This document shows, piece after piece, positions 1 through 10,900 of a stretch of DNA of 64,000 nt (its first letter is position 1; each line of letters starts with the position of its first letter). Both the position numbers and the translations under genes were made by a program. This DNA comes from Verticiella alkaliphila. GTDB lineage: Bacteria > Pseudomonadota > Gammaproteobacteria > Burkholderiales > Burkholderiaceae_B. The notes under the pieces are model-generated. The model ran no database searches. It saw only the letters and a list, made by a program, of their open reading frames with translations, and was not told the DNA's origin. The DNA lies in NCBI RefSeq assembly GCF_018904615.1, contig NZ_JADCNH010000011.1, positions 54,807 to 118,806 of the forward strand, in the 5' to 3' direction.

Positions 1-2062
1 CGCTCGCCCGCAGGACGCGCCGTTGCACGGCCTGCCCCAGCAGATGCCGGCCCGCGGGCTCGGTCACCGTCAGACAGTGGCGCGCCCGGGTGATGCCGGT
101 GTAGAGCAGCTCGCGTGTCAGGATCGGGTTGAGCGTGTCCGGCAGCACGAGCGCCGCGTGCCCGAACTCCGAGCCCTGCGACTTGTGCACGGTCAGCGCG
201 AAGACCGTCTCCACGGCCTGCAGCCGGCTGGGCAGCACCCAGCGGATGCCGGCATCGCCATCCCCGGCGGGGAAAGCCACGCGCAGCGTCCAGCCGCGGG
301 CGTCGGTCGAGGGCAGCGCGAGCGTGATACCGATGTCGCCATTCATGAGGCCCAGACCATAGTCGTTGCGCGTGACGAGCACCGGCCGGCCCAGGTACCA
401 CTCGTGGGCGTCGTCGATCAGGCCCGCTTCGCGCAACAGCCGCGCGATCCGCAGGTTCAGCCCCTCCACGCCCCATGGCCCGCGGCGCAGTGCACACAGG
501 ACCTGGAACGCGGTGTGGGCGGCCAGTACGCGGCGCGCCCACGCGTCAAATGCGTCGCGCCCGGCGTGCAGCGCAGGGTGCCCGTCGCGCAGCACCTGCA
601 GGTAATGCGCATAGCCGTGCCGCGCGAGCGTCGCGGGCTCGGCAAAGAGATCCGCCTGTGCCTGGCCCTGGGCAGGCGTGCCGCCGGCGACGACCAGCGC
701 CGTGAACGCCGGATCGGTCGCGTCCGTCAGGCTCACCCGGGCGATGTCCTCGTGGTCCTGCCGCCACACCGCCTCCACGCTGCGCGGGTTGCCGGCGTTC
801 ACGGCGCCGGCGAGCTGGCCGATGCCGCTTGCCGCGGAGAAGCGGTGGCTGTGGCGCAGCATGACGACGGCCTGGTCCAGGGGCGTGCCGGCGTCATCGA
901 CGAGCGCAGGCGGAATTGCCTGGCCGCTGACAGCCGTGAGCCACTGTGCCGTGGCCGGCGTGTAATGGCCGTCGGCGGCTCGCCGGCAGAGTTCGCCCAG
1001 CACTGCGCCGGCCTCCACCGAGGCCAGCTGATCCTTGTCGCCCAGCAGCACGAGCCGTGCGCGTTCGGGCAGGGCATCGAGCACCGCGGCCATCATCTCC
1101 AGGTCCACCATGGAGGCCTCGTCGATCACGAGCACGTCCAGCGCGAGCGGGTGGTGCCTATCGTGGCGGAATTGCCGGCTGCCGGGTCGCGTGCCCAGCA
1201 GCCGATGCAGCGTCGTCACCTGGCGAGGGATGTGCTCGCGCACGGCTTCGCCGCCGGCCAGCCCGCCCAGCGGCAGCGAGGCCACGGCGTTTGCGATCGA
1301 CTCGTTCAACCGGGCAGCGGCCTTGCCGGTGGGGGCCGCGAGCCGGATGCGCAAGGGGCGCGGCTCGGCGTCGGGGTGAGGCGTGCTCAGCGCCAGGCCT
1401 TGCAAGAGCGCGAGCAGCCGCACCACCGTGGTGGTCTTGCCCGTGCCTGGGCCGCCGGTGATGATCGCAAACCCGCTGCGTGCGGCAAGGGCGCACGCCA
1501 CGCGCTGCCAGTCGGTGTCGCCCGTCGGGCGCCCGGCGAAGAGCACGTCCAGCGTATGGCGCAGGGCGGCCTCGGGCAGTGCGCGTGTCGGCGCGGGCAC
1601 CGCAAGCCGCCGGGCGAGTCCTTCGCGCACATCCTGCTCGTACTGCCAGTAGCGTCGCAGATAGAGTCGTCCGTCGCGGTGCACGAGCGGCGTGGCACCC
1701 ACGCCTGCGGCCACCAGGGTGGGGTGCGTCAGCGCCGCCTGCCAACGCTCCAGCGTCAGCCCCTCGAGCACGGCGTCGGGCAGCGGCACGGCTTCCTCGG
1801 CGAGCGGCAACCGCGCGCCTTCGGGCGGCAACGACAGCGCGAGCGCTGGATCCTGCAGCGTGGCGGCGAGATCCAGGCAGGCGTGGCCGCGTCCGAGCTG
1901 ATGGCTGGCAAGCGCTGCCGCGAGCAGCGCAGGTACCGGGGCGTCGGGCACCTCCTGCGCGAGAAAGCGTGCGAACGCGGCATCGAGGGCGCGCAGCCAG
2001 CCGCGGTCTGCCCAGTCGTTGAGCAGGGCGAGCAGGTCAGGGGCGGTCAGCGAGGCGAGCAT
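1..2062 (-). CDS. recD: Exonuclease V alpha subunit RecD (C-terminus cut by window edge)
   Basis: Helicase subunit of RecBCD, which processes double-strand breaks and hands RecA the resulting single strand. Reading leftward from the ATG at 2062, about 687 codons are open to the window edge, so only the last few residues and the stop are missing. Visible SF1 helicase motifs are Walker A GGPGTGKTTT (about residue 200), motif II VLVIDEASM (about 310) and the late motifs ALTVHKSQGSEF (about 624) and YTGITRAR (about 655), in the order and spacing of RecD. The length fits the longer RecD of Burkholderiales and Pseudomonas. It lies on the same strand as recC and recB but is separated from recB by a 2 kb phosphatase gene on the other strand, so it probably has its own promoter in the 160 bp divergent gap. 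Confidence 0.95.
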   Translation of the reverse strand, partial: MLASLTAPDLLALLNDWADRGWLRALDAAFARFLAQEVPDAPVPALLAAALASHQLGRGHACLDLAATLQDPALALSLPPEGARLPLAEEAVPLPDAVLEGLTLERWQAALTHPTLVAAGVGATPLVHRDGRLYLRRYWQYEQDVREGLARRLAVPAPTRALPEAALRHTLDVLFAGRPTGDTDWQRVACALAARSGFAIITGGPGTGKTTTVVRLLALLQGLALSTPHPDAEPRPLRIRLAAPTGKAAARLNESIANAVASLPLGGLAGGEAVREHIPRQVTTLHRLLGTRPGSRQFRHDRHHPLALDVLVIDEASMVDLEMMAAVLDALPERARLVLLGDKDQLASVEAGAVLGELCRRAADGHYTPATAQWLTAVSGQAIPPALVDDAGTPLDQAVVMLRHSHRFSAASGIGQLAGAVNAGNPRSVEAVWRQDHEDIARVSLTDATDPAFTALVVAGGTPAQGQAQADLFAEPATLARHGYAHYLQVLRDGHPALHAGRDAFDAWARRVLAAHTAFQVLCALRRGPWGVEGLNLRIARLLREAGLIDDAHEWYLGRPVLVTRNDYGLGLMNGDIGITLALPSTDARGWTLRVAFPAGDGDAGIRWVLPSRLQAVETVFALTVHKSQGSEFGHAALVLPDTLNPILTRELLYTGITRARHCLTVTEPAGRHLLGQAVQRRVLRAS

Positions 2063-2222
2063 GGAATCACGTAAAGCAGGCGAGTCCGTACGATAGCGCG
2101 CCGGCGGTTTGCCTGCCCGTTGTCCATGTGCGCATCCGCCAGGCCGTGTCATGCGGCTGTCACGACGAAGTCATGCGGACAGGGGATAGTGGCGCCTCTC
2201 TCGATACTTGAGTCCCCACCTG

Positions 2223-4187
2223 ATGTTGATCTCTCCCGCTCCTCGCGCGCCCCGTCCGTTCCCGCATGCCCTGCGTGCGGTATCCCTGGCCACCTTGCTC
2301 GCGCTGGCCGCCTGCGGTGGCGGTGACGACGAAGACAGTTTCGTCCCACCTGGCCCGCCGGCCGGCCTGGGCCGTGCCGATACCGCGCCCGTGTCCACGG
2401 TGCCGGCCTTCGTCGACAACGCCCCCACGAACGAGCGCGGCGATCCGCGCTATGCCACGCTCGAGACCAACGCAGGCGCGCGCGTGCTCTCCGGATTCCT
2501 CGACATCTGGGAGCCGCGCAAGCGCCTGGTGGACGCAGGTGTCACGGCCGATGCGCGCGACGGCTTTCCGGCCATCGTCGCCTCGGACTGGAGCGGCATT
2601 CCCGGTGACGTGACGGACGGCACGGTCAAGAACGCTGCCGTGCATCGCGAGAACATCGACTTCGTGGTGCGCACCACGGCACGTGTCACCCCGGAGCAGG
2701 CCGTGCTGGCCTACCTGGACGATCGCCGCGGCAAGAACTACAGCGTCACCGACGGACTGGGCCCGCTCACCGCGGCCTGGCGCAAGGCGGCGCGCCAGAC
2801 CACCACGATCAACGAGGTGGCGCCGGATGCGATGTCCAAGCGCTATGACGATCAGGGCAACAACACGGGCGTGAGCGGCGACGCCAATCCCGAGTTCGGT
2901 CTGGCGATCGCCTTCGTGCAGAGCATGGGGGCGAGTGCGTCGACCGAGCCCACCAAACGCTTCTTCAAGTACGCGCGCCCCTGGCGCTGGAGCAGCGACG
3001 TGCGCGTGCTGCCCTCGCTGCTGCCCGCGCGCAGCAGCACGCCGGCCACCGATGGCGGCTATCCGAGCGGCCACACGGCCGAGTCCGTGCGCAACGCCGT
3101 CGCCATGGCCTACCTGGTGCCCGAGCGCTTCCAGGAACTGCTGGCCCGTGGCCTGGAGCTGGGCGAGAGCCGCATCGTCGCCGGCATGCACTCGCCGCTG
3201 GACGTGATCAGCGGCCGCATCCTGGGTCAGGCCTCGGCCGTGGCCAACATCAACGCCAACACGCCGGAACAGCGCGCCGCCGCACTGGCCCAGGCGCAGA
3301 AGACGCTCATGGCGTCGGTGGGTGCCGCCACGCCGGACGCGCTGCGCGCCTTCGCGCAATCCGGCGATGCCACGGTGGATCGCTTCACCGACGTCGAGCG
3401 CAACCGCCAGGACTACCGCCATCGTTTGACGTTCGACTTCACGCCGATCGCCGACACCACGCGTCCCGCCGTCGTCCCCAAGGGCGCCGAAGTGGTGCTG
3501 GAAACGCGCCAGCCCTACCTGTCCGCCGAGCAGCGCCGCGTGGTGCTCAAGACCACCGCGCTGCCCTCGGGCTATCCCATCCTCGACGATGCCGAAGGCT
3601 ATGGCCGCCTGAACTTCTTTGCCGCGGCCGACGGCTACGGCGCCTTCGATGGCGACGTGACGGTGGACATGCAGGCCGAGCGCGGCACCTTCCACGCGCG
3701 TGACGCCTGGCGCAACGACATTGCCGGGGCCGGCAAACTCACCAAGCAGGGCTCGGGCACGCTCACGCTCACCGGTGCCAACGCCTACACGGGCGGCACC
3801 GAAGTGGCTGGCGGCCGACTCGAGGCGGCGAGCGCCACGGCGCTTGGCCAAGGCGCCGTCTACGTCGGTGCGGGCACGCTGGCCGTGAGCGCCAAGGCCC
3901 CGGTCCGGGTCGAGAGCAGCTACACGCAGACCAGCGCCGGTACGCTCGCGCTGCGCCTGGGCGCCGGTGACGTGGGCCGTCTGCAAGCGCGCGATGCCGC
4001 CGCACTGGCAGGCACGCTGTCCCTGTCGTTCGCCGAGGGCTATACGCCCAAGGCTGGCGAGTTCGTGACGGTGCTGCGTGCCGGCAGCGTCCATGGCCGC
4101 TTCGACCAGGTCAGCGCGGCCGGTTACAAGGCCACGCCGGTGTACCGGGGCGACGCTGTGCTGGTGCGCCTGGATCCCGCCAACTGA
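2223..4187 (+). CDS. PAP2-family acid phosphatase lipoprotein with autotransporter-type repeat
   Basis: Predicted 654-residue exported phosphatase. The N-terminus has a basic segment, a hydrophobic stretch and a lipobox-like LALAAC followed by GGGDD, suggesting a lipoprotein. The full PAP2/class A acid phosphatase signature is present: KRFFKYARP (about residue 244), GGYPSGHTAE (about 280) and SRIVAGMHSPLD (about 315), matching K-x6-RP, PSGH and SR-x5-H-x3-D. A later segment, GSGTLTLTGANAYTGGTEV (about 505-535), is an autotransporter-associated beta-strand repeat; no C-terminal beta-barrel is evident. I chose the ATG at 2223; an in-frame TTG at 2208 is possible. The gene is convergent with recB (stops 5 bp apart) and divergent from recD. 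Substrate unknown; a nonspecific periplasmic or surface phosphomonoesterase is the likely role. Confidence 0.85.
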   Translation: MLISPAPRAPRPFPHALRAVSLATLLALAACGGGDDEDSFVPPGPPAGLGRADTAPVSTVPAFVDNAPTNERGDPRYATLETNAGARVLSGFLDIWEPRKRLVDAGVTADARDGFPAIVASDWSGIPGDVTDGTVKNAAVHRENIDFVVRTTARVTPEQAVLAYLDDRRGKNYSVTDGLGPLTAAWRKAARQTTTINEVAPDAMSKRYDDQGNNTGVSGDANPEFGLAIAFVQSMGASASTEPTKRFFKYARPWRWSSDVRVLPSLLPARSSTPATDGGYPSGHTAESVRNAVAMAYLVPERFQELLARGLELGESRIVAGMHSPLDVISGRILGQASAVANINANTPEQRAAALAQAQKTLMASVGAATPDALRAFAQSGDATVDRFTDVERNRQDYRHRLTFDFTPIADTTRPAVVPKGAEVVLETRQPYLSAEQRRVVLKTTALPSGYPILDDAEGYGRLNFFAAADGYGAFDGDVTVDMQAERGTFHARDAWRNDIAGAGKLTKQGSGTLTLTGANAYTGGTEVAGGRLEAASATALGQGAVYVGAGTLAVSAKAPVRVESSYTQTSAGTLALRLGAGDVGRLQARDAAALAGTLSLSFAEGYTPKAGEFVTVLRAGSVHGRFDQVSAAGYKATPVYRGDAVLVRLDPAN

Positions 4188-4192
4188 GGCGG

Positions 4193-7100
4193 CTAGCCGC
4201 GCGCGCGTCCGGCAAAGAGCGCATCGAGCGCATCGATGAGGACGCGCGGCGGCTTCTCCACGTGCAGCCCCTGGCCTGGCGCCAGGGTGCCGCGCAGGAA
4301 CACGTACACCGCACCGCCCACGTGCTCGTCGTAGTCGTAGTCGGCGAGCCGGGATTTCAGCAGCCGGTGCAGCGCAAAGGTGTAGAGCACGTATTGAAGG
4401 TCGTAGCGGGCCTCGAGCACCGCACGCGCCATGGCTTCACGGGCATAGGCCGCGTCGTCCTCGCCCAGCCAGTTCGATTTGTAGTCCGCCACGTAGTAGC
4501 GGCCCTCGTGCGCGAACACCAGGTCGATGAAGCCCTTGAGCATGCCGTTCAACTGTCGTGGCATGAGGGCAGGGCGTGCAGCGCCGCCCAAAGTGTGCCG
4601 CGTGACCAGGCGGTCGATGGCCTCGGCCGGCACCTGAGTCGCCGACAACCAGAATTCCATTTCCGCCACGGTTTCCGTCAGCGCCGACAGCCGCACGGGC
4701 GCCACGGCAGCTCCGGCATGCGTCGGCAGGGCGAGCGGTGTATCCATGAGCCCCAGCAGCCACGTGGTGAGCGGCTCGACGAAAGCCTCCCAGCCGCGTA
4801 GCTGGCAACGCCGCGCCACCGTGTCGCGCACCCGCTCGGGATGGGCTGCGATGCGCTCGAAGCCTTCGGCAGCCGCCCACTCCAGCAGATCGTGCAGGAA
4901 GGTACCCGCGTGCGCCCCGCGCGGGAACGTATGGAGCACCCCCTGTGACACGGCAGCCCTGGCTGGTGCGTCTTTCTCTGCGTTCTGTGCGTCCTCGTCC
5001 TCGAGCGTGTCGGTGTCGGGGCTTGCGAGCAGTTCACGCAACACGTCTTCGGTCGCGGTCTCGGCCACCTGCGTGCCATCTTCCTCGCGGGAGGCCAGCG
5101 CCGAGTAGCTTGCCACCCACCACGTCTCGCGCACCGATCGCACCGGGCGGCGGGCCGGCCCGCTCGCCTCGGGCGCGGCGGCCGGCAGCAACCGGGTCGT
5201 GTCAGCGGGCGGCAGCGGTGCGATGGCGACACCCGACGCGTCGGCGTAGGCCTCGCGCAGACATTCGCCGAGCGTGCCCGGCGCCGGCATGGCATCAATG
5301 CCGAGGAGATAGCCCACCGCACTGCGGTGCAGATCCGCAAGCGGCGCCACACCCATCCAGGTGCAGAACTGCGCCCGCGTGAGGGCCACGTAGAGCTTGC
5401 GCACGTCCTCGCCAAGACGCTCGGCATCGGCACGCGCGATCACCTCGTCGCTGGCGGTGAGGGCGAGCCGGGCACGTCCGGTGTCGTCATGCCAGACCCA
5501 GGGCGGATCGTCGCCCGGATCGATGGGCCGGCACGCGGCGGCAAAGGGCAGGAAGACCAACGGGTACTCCAGTCCCTTGGACTTGTGCACCGTCACCACT
5601 TGCACGATATCGGCGTCACTTTCCAGGCGAATCTGGCGGGCATCGCTGCCGCCGTTACCGCGCTCGGCATCGGCGCGTTGCTCGGCCAGGTGGCGGATCA
5701 GCGCGTGTTCGCCGTCGATGAGCGCGCTCGCCTGCTGAAGCAGCTCGGCCAGGTGCAGAATGTCCGTGAGCACGCGCTCGCCGTTGATGCCCGGGCGCGC
5801 CTCGCCCAGCAGGCGGCCCGGCACGTCGAAGTCATGCAGCAGCCGGCGCAGCATGGGCAGCACGCCCTGGCGGCGCCAGCACTCGCGATAGCCACGGAAC
5901 TGCATCACCCGCGCTTCCCACGCGAGCTCGTCGCGATTGAGGCCATCGAGCACGTCCCAGCCCAGGTCCAGGGTAGCGGTGGCGAGCGCGGCGCGCAGCC
6001 GGCGCGGATCGTCAGGCTCGGCGCACGCGAGCAGCCACAGCTGGATCTCCACGGCTTGCGGGCTCTGCAGCACCGAATCCTTGTCCGAGAGATAGACGCT
6101 GCGCACGGCGCGTGCGGCCAGTGCTTCGCGCACGGCATCGGCTTCCCGGCGGTTGTTGACCAGCACGGCGATGTGGCCGGGTCCCAGTGGTTTCACCTTG
6201 GTCTCGTCCGGCATGCCGTCGTGCATCGGCGCGATCGTGGCTTTGCCTTGCCGCCCGAGATTGAGCAGGCGCACGATCTCGGCCGCGCTGGCTGCAGCCA
6301 TCTGCGCGAGATACGCTGTCTTGGCGAGCGGCTTGCCATCGGCGGGAGCATCGGCCCACCATACGGTGAGTGCAGTGTCGGGCGCAGCGCCGTCGATGCG
6401 CAACACGTGCTTCAGGCGATTGGCCGATTCGGCGGGCAGGAAGGGCACGGGGTTACCCGTGCCGGCGCGAAAGAGGAAGGCGCCGCGACCGGTGCTGCGC
6501 GATTCGGCTGCGTCGAACAGCCGGTTGGCCGCGCCCACCATGTCGGGCGTCGAGCGAAAGTTGCGGCCCAGGGTGTACAGGCGCCCGTCCACGGCACGGC
6601 GCGCGCCCAGATACGTGAAGATATCGGCGCCGCGAAAGGCGTAGATCGCCTGCTTCGGATCACCGATCAGCACCAGCGCCGTGCCGGGGACGGGATCGGC
6701 CACGCGATACACCGCATCGAAGATGCGGTATTGCACGGGGTCCGTATCCTGGAATTCGTCGATCAGGGCCACCGGAAACTGCCGCCGAATGATGTCGGCG
6801 AGCCGCTCACCGTTGGCACCGTGCAGCGCGTCATGCAATCGGGCGAGAAGATCGTCGAAGCCCATCTGCGCGCGGCGCGCCTGCTCGGCGTCGAAGCGTT
6901 CAGTGATCCAGCACGCGGCGTGACGCAGCACGTCCTGGCGTGCATCCGGCAGGCCGTCCAGCGCCACGGCCAGATCCGCGATGCCTTGCAGGGCGGGGTG
7001 ATCCGGCGGCGTGCCGTCCTTCCAGATCTCGGCAAAGCCGGTGGGTGTGAGACGCGCCCAGCCAGTCTTCAAGTCCGGGCGCACGAGTCCCGCGTCTTCC

Positions 7101-7987
7101 ACCCAGTCGCGCAAGGTCTGGCACCACGGCTGGTAATAGCGTGCCTGCAGCTTGCGGCCATCCACCTGCTTGGCCGCCACGGCGCCATCGCAGAGCGTCT
7201 GCAGATCCTCGACGAGGTCGCGCCAAGTGGCCTTGAGCGCCGAGAGCACACGCGTGCGTTCGGCCGCGGCTTCGCTGATTGCGAGGGCCGGGGCCGTCAC
7301 CGCCGGCAGGTCCGCCACGTGGGCCGCCAGGCGGCGCGCCTCGGCGAGCAGGGCTGCCGGATCTTGCCACCAGCGCCGCACCTCTTCCACCGCGGCTTCG
7401 GGCAGGGCGAGCATGAAGCTGCGCCAATAGTCGCGGGCCACCTCGGCAAGCAGATCCGTGGTGTCTGTCTCGAGCTTCTGGGTGAAGAGACTGTCGCTGT
7501 CGAACGCGTGCTCGCGCAGCATGCGATGGCACCAGCCATGGATCGTGGAGACGGCTGCCTCGTCCATCCATTCGGCGGCAAGCGCGAGCTTGCGGGCGCA
7601 GGCGGCCCACTGGCTGGGCGGATAGCTGTTGCGGATCTGGTGCAGCGGATCGCGAGCGTCGTCCTTGAACTCGGGGAGGTCGGGATCGATGCGAAACAGT
7701 GTGGCAGCCCCGGCAAGATTCTTCCGGATGCGTTCGCGCAACTCCTGTGTCGCGGCCTCCGTGAACGTCACGACCAGGATCTCGGGCGGCGTGAGCGGGC
7801 GCGCGTGCGCGTTCTCACCGCCATGGCCCAGCACCAGCCGCACATACAGCATGGCGATGGTGAACGTCTTTCCGGTACCGGCGCTGGCCTCGATGAGCCG
7901 GCTGCCGTGTAGCGGAAAATGCGGAATGTCGAGCGGTGCGCCGCCTTCGGTGCGGGGCACGCCATTGCGGTTGGTCGGGGCGCTCAT
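4193..7987 (-). CDS. recB: Exonuclease V beta subunit RecB
   Basis: A 1264-residue helicase-nuclease subunit of RecBCD. Walker A ASAGTGKT lies at residues 34-41, the UvrD-type Walker B region LIDEFQDTDPVQYR near 410, and VHKSKGLEYP in the second helicase half. The C-terminal nuclease domain is intact: GTFLHDLLEW near 1030, then FIDLVFAHEGRYYVADYKSN near 1150-1170, with the catalytic D and DYK residues. The start codon overlaps the recC stop by 4 bp (ATGA), indicating translational coupling. In most relatives recD follows directly; here the next gene is the convergent phosphatase. Confidence 0.97.
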   Translation of the reverse strand: MSAPTNRNGVPRTEGGAPLDIPHFPLHGSRLIEASAGTGKTFTIAMLYVRLVLGHGGENAHARPLTPPEILVVTFTEAATQELRERIRKNLAGAATLFRIDPDLPEFKDDARDPLHQIRNSYPPSQWAACARKLALAAEWMDEAAVSTIHGWCHRMLREHAFDSDSLFTQKLETDTTDLLAEVARDYWRSFMLALPEAAVEEVRRWWQDPAALLAEARRLAAHVADLPAVTAPALAISEAAAERTRVLSALKATWRDLVEDLQTLCDGAVAAKQVDGRKLQARYYQPWCQTLRDWVEDAGLVRPDLKTGWARLTPTGFAEIWKDGTPPDHPALQGIADLAVALDGLPDARQDVLRHAACWITERFDAEQARRAQMGFDDLLARLHDALHGANGERLADIIRRQFPVALIDEFQDTDPVQYRIFDAVYRVADPVPGTALVLIGDPKQAIYAFRGADIFTYLGARRAVDGRLYTLGRNFRSTPDMVGAANRLFDAAESRSTGRGAFLFRAGTGNPVPFLPAESANRLKHVLRIDGAAPDTALTVWWADAPADGKPLAKTAYLAQMAAASAAEIVRLLNLGRQGKATIAPMHDGMPDETKVKPLGPGHIAVLVNNRREADAVREALAARAVRSVYLSDKDSVLQSPQAVEIQLWLLACAEPDDPRRLRAALATATLDLGWDVLDGLNRDELAWEARVMQFRGYRECWRRQGVLPMLRRLLHDFDVPGRLLGEARPGINGERVLTDILHLAELLQQASALIDGEHALIRHLAEQRADAERGNGGSDARQIRLESDADIVQVVTVHKSKGLEYPLVFLPFAAACRPIDPGDDPPWVWHDDTGRARLALTASDEVIARADAERLGEDVRKLYVALTRAQFCTWMGVAPLADLHRSAVGYLLGIDAMPAPGTLGECLREAYADASGVAIAPLPPADTTRLLPAAAPEASGPARRPVRSVRETWWVASYSALASREEDGTQVAETATEDVLRELLASPDTDTLEDEDAQNAEKDAPARAAVSQGVLHTFPRGAHAGTFLHDLLEWAAAEGFERIAAHPERVRDTVARRCQLRGWEAFVEPLTTWLLGLMDTPLALPTHAGAAVAPVRLSALTETVAEMEFWLSATQVPAEAIDRLVTRHTLGGAARPALMPRQLNGMLKGFIDLVFAHEGRYYVADYKSNWLGEDDAAYAREAMARAVLEARYDLQYVLYTFALHRLLKSRLADYDYDEHVGGAVYVFLRGTLAPGQGLHVEKPPRVLIDALDALFAGRARG

Positions 7988-10900
7988 GCCTGGCCCCCCG
8001 AACGCCCGCGTCCGGACGCTTTCTCGGCAAACACCGCGAGGTACAGCGGCTTGAGCAGGCGCTGCGCCAGATCGGCGAATTCGCCGGTGCCAACGAGCTG
8101 TGCGTAATTGGGATAGGCCCGCGCCAGGTAGGCGTCGGTCTGCACCTCGCCGGGTTGGGCGTAGCCGCCTTCGTACTCGGCGCGTGCCTTGTCGGGATTC
8201 TCGCCATGCAGCCAGGCAAAGGCCGTGCGGGTGGCGAGCGGCAGCGGCCGGCGCATGCCCTCGCGCCAGGCGAGCAGCAGGGCGCGCAGGTGCTGGCGGG
8301 CCTCGTCCGGATCGAGCGGCGCGAGTTCGACGTCGCCCACCTTGCTGATGACCACCGTGGTGAGTGCTTCGCCGTGCAGGTGCGCGGCCAGATGCGTCAC
8401 CCAGTGGCGCACGACGCGTTCGCGCCGGTACTGGCCGTTCTTCACGAGATCGCTGCTCTCGAGCAGCACGCGCCCGCGAGTACCTTCCGGTGCGGTGCGC
8501 AACAGGGTGAGCCAGTCGGCCAGTGCCACCGGCTCGTCCGGGGCGCGCGTCTCCAGCTGCACGGCCTCGTCCGGCGCCGCCAGCGGCCAGCGGGCCAGGG
8601 CTGCCTGATAACGGGCGAACACGTCGTCCATCGGGGCGGCCAGCTCGCGCGCGGTGGCCGGGCCAAATCCGCCCGGGGGCAGCTCGCCGCGGCGTGCCAT
8701 CCGCGCCAGTTGCGCCTCGCGTGCCACCACGAAGTCTTCGCCCTGGGCGAGTGCCTGGGCCTGCGCCTGCAGCAATTCGTCCTGAAGCTGCCAGCGTTGC
8801 AAGCCGTCCAGGGCAAAGGGCTCGTGATCCTCGGCCGCCGGGTCCGGCACCTCGAAGCCCACGGACAGCCGCTGACGAAAGAACGCCTTGACGGGCTCGC
8901 GCAGGAAATCCGCGAGCTCGCGCAGGGTCAGCGGCTCTTCGCGCAGGGCCGGCGCAAGCACCCGGTCAGCGTCGTCGGGCAACAAGCCGGTGTCTGCGCC
9001 GGTGCGTTCGCGCCATTCGCGAGCGTAGGTAAAGAGGCCGGACGAATCGGCATCGTCCGCCGGCACAGGCGGGAAGTAGCTCGTGGCAAAGGGTTGCAAG
9101 GGGTGCGTCACGGTCAGCGCTTCCGACACTTTCTTGGGGGCATCGTGACCGGTCGATGGCCTCAGCGTCCAGCCGGCATCGAGATGATCGCGCAGCTGCC
9201 CGACCAGGACCGAGGGCGAGCGCTCGGTGTTGTCATGGATGCTCCGTCCCACCCAGGAAATGTGCAGACATTCTCGCGCAGACAGCAGCGCTTCCAGGAA
9301 GAGGTAGCGATCGTCCTCGCGGCGCGAGCGGTCGCCCGGGCGGTAATCCCGGCCCATCAGATCGAAATCCATCGGCACGCGCAGCCGCGGGAATTCGCCG
9401 TCGTTCATGCCAAGCAGGCAGACGTGGCGAAACGGGATCGCGCGCATCGGCATGAGCGTGGCAAAGGTGACGGTGCCGCCAAAGAAGCGCTGCGACAAGG
9501 TATCCGTGCCGAGCTGGGCGAGCCAGTGTTCGCCCACCACGGTCACGGGCAGGGCTTCTGTGACACCGGCTTCCTCGCAATGCTGCTGCCAATCCTGCAG
9601 TGCCGCTTCGAGCTGCACCCGCGTGTACTCGGCATCGGCATCCGCCGTCGTGTCGAAGAAATCGGCGAGCAGAGCGCCCAGGCGCTCCACCCAAACGGGG
9701 GGCGTCGCGGGCTCGGCCAGCAGTCGCCAGGTCGCCTCGAGTCGCTCGATGAGGCGCAGGAGCGGGCCCACGAGCGCCGCATCCAGCCCCCCCACTTCGC
9801 CATACGGCTCGACGTCCAGCCAGGGTTCGGCCTGCATGCCGACGGCATAACCCAGCAACATCCGGCGCAGGCCGAAATGCCAGGTGTGGTGTGCGTCGCT
9901 TTCGGCCACGGCGGGCAGGTCCAGGCTGGCGCGCTGGGCCGCGTGCAACCCCCACCGGATGTTCGCGCCCCGGATCCAGGCCTGCAGCTGGGCGAGGTCG
10001 CCATCGGCGATCCCATAGCGGGCGCGCACGGCGGGCACGTCCAGCAGGTCGAGCACGTCGCTCACGGCCACGCGCGACTGCGGCAGCGCGAGCAGCGTCT
10101 GCACGGCGTTCACGAACGGATCCGCCTGGCGCCGGCTCTGGTCGACCAGGCTGAACGGAATGTAGCGCGGGTCGTTCATGTCGAGCAGACCGAACACGGC
10201 CTGCACGTGCGGTGCATAGGCGTCGACGTCGGGCACCATCACGATCACGTCGCGCGGGCGCAGGCTCTCGTCGGCATTGAAGGCCGCCAGCAGCTGATCG
10301 TGCAGGATCTCCACTTCGCGTTGTGCGCTGTGGGCGACGTGAAAGCGGATGGAGCGGTCCTGGGTGGGGTCCACGGGCCCCCAGGCCTCCTGCGTTTCGT
10401 GCAGCGGGCGCAACTCGAGAATGTCGCGCTGGAGCTGGCCCAGCAACGTCGTGCCTTCACCCGCCACGAACTGCGGCAGGAAGTTCACATCGGGGCGCTC
10501 TGCGCTGTACTCGTCCAGCAGGGCAATGAAGTCACGCCCCTGCTTGCCCCAGGCGGCCAGCAACGGCTGAGCGTGCAGATGCAGCGCGTCCTCAGGGACG
10601 TCCAGCGGCATGCCGGATCGGCGCGACTGGTGCGCCGCCGCCGCGCGCAGCAGGTCCTTGTCCGCCACGATGTCGGCCCAGTAATGCTCGCAGGGGTTGT
10701 GCATGGCCATGAGCACGTGGCTCCAGCGGCCAAGCTCGGCCAGCACTTCCAGCGATTGCCGCGGCAGACTGGAGATGCCGAAGACGACGATGCGCCGCGG
10801 CAATCCTGCGGGCCTTGGGCCGGTGTGGGTACGGGCCACCTCGAGGAAGGTCTCGTGCACGGCGGCGCGGCCGGCCACGGAAGCGCCCGCGGCCACGTCC

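Noticed and set aside
23..2074. Long plus-strand open frame opposite recD (and similar 850-1100 codon frames opposite recB, recC, fumarase/thiolase, acnA and the acetoacetyl-CoA synthetase gene)
   Set aside because: Composition is Arg/Gly/His/Gln-rich, typical of antisense frames in high-GC genes, and no family motifs appear; the opposite strand encodes well-recognised proteins.
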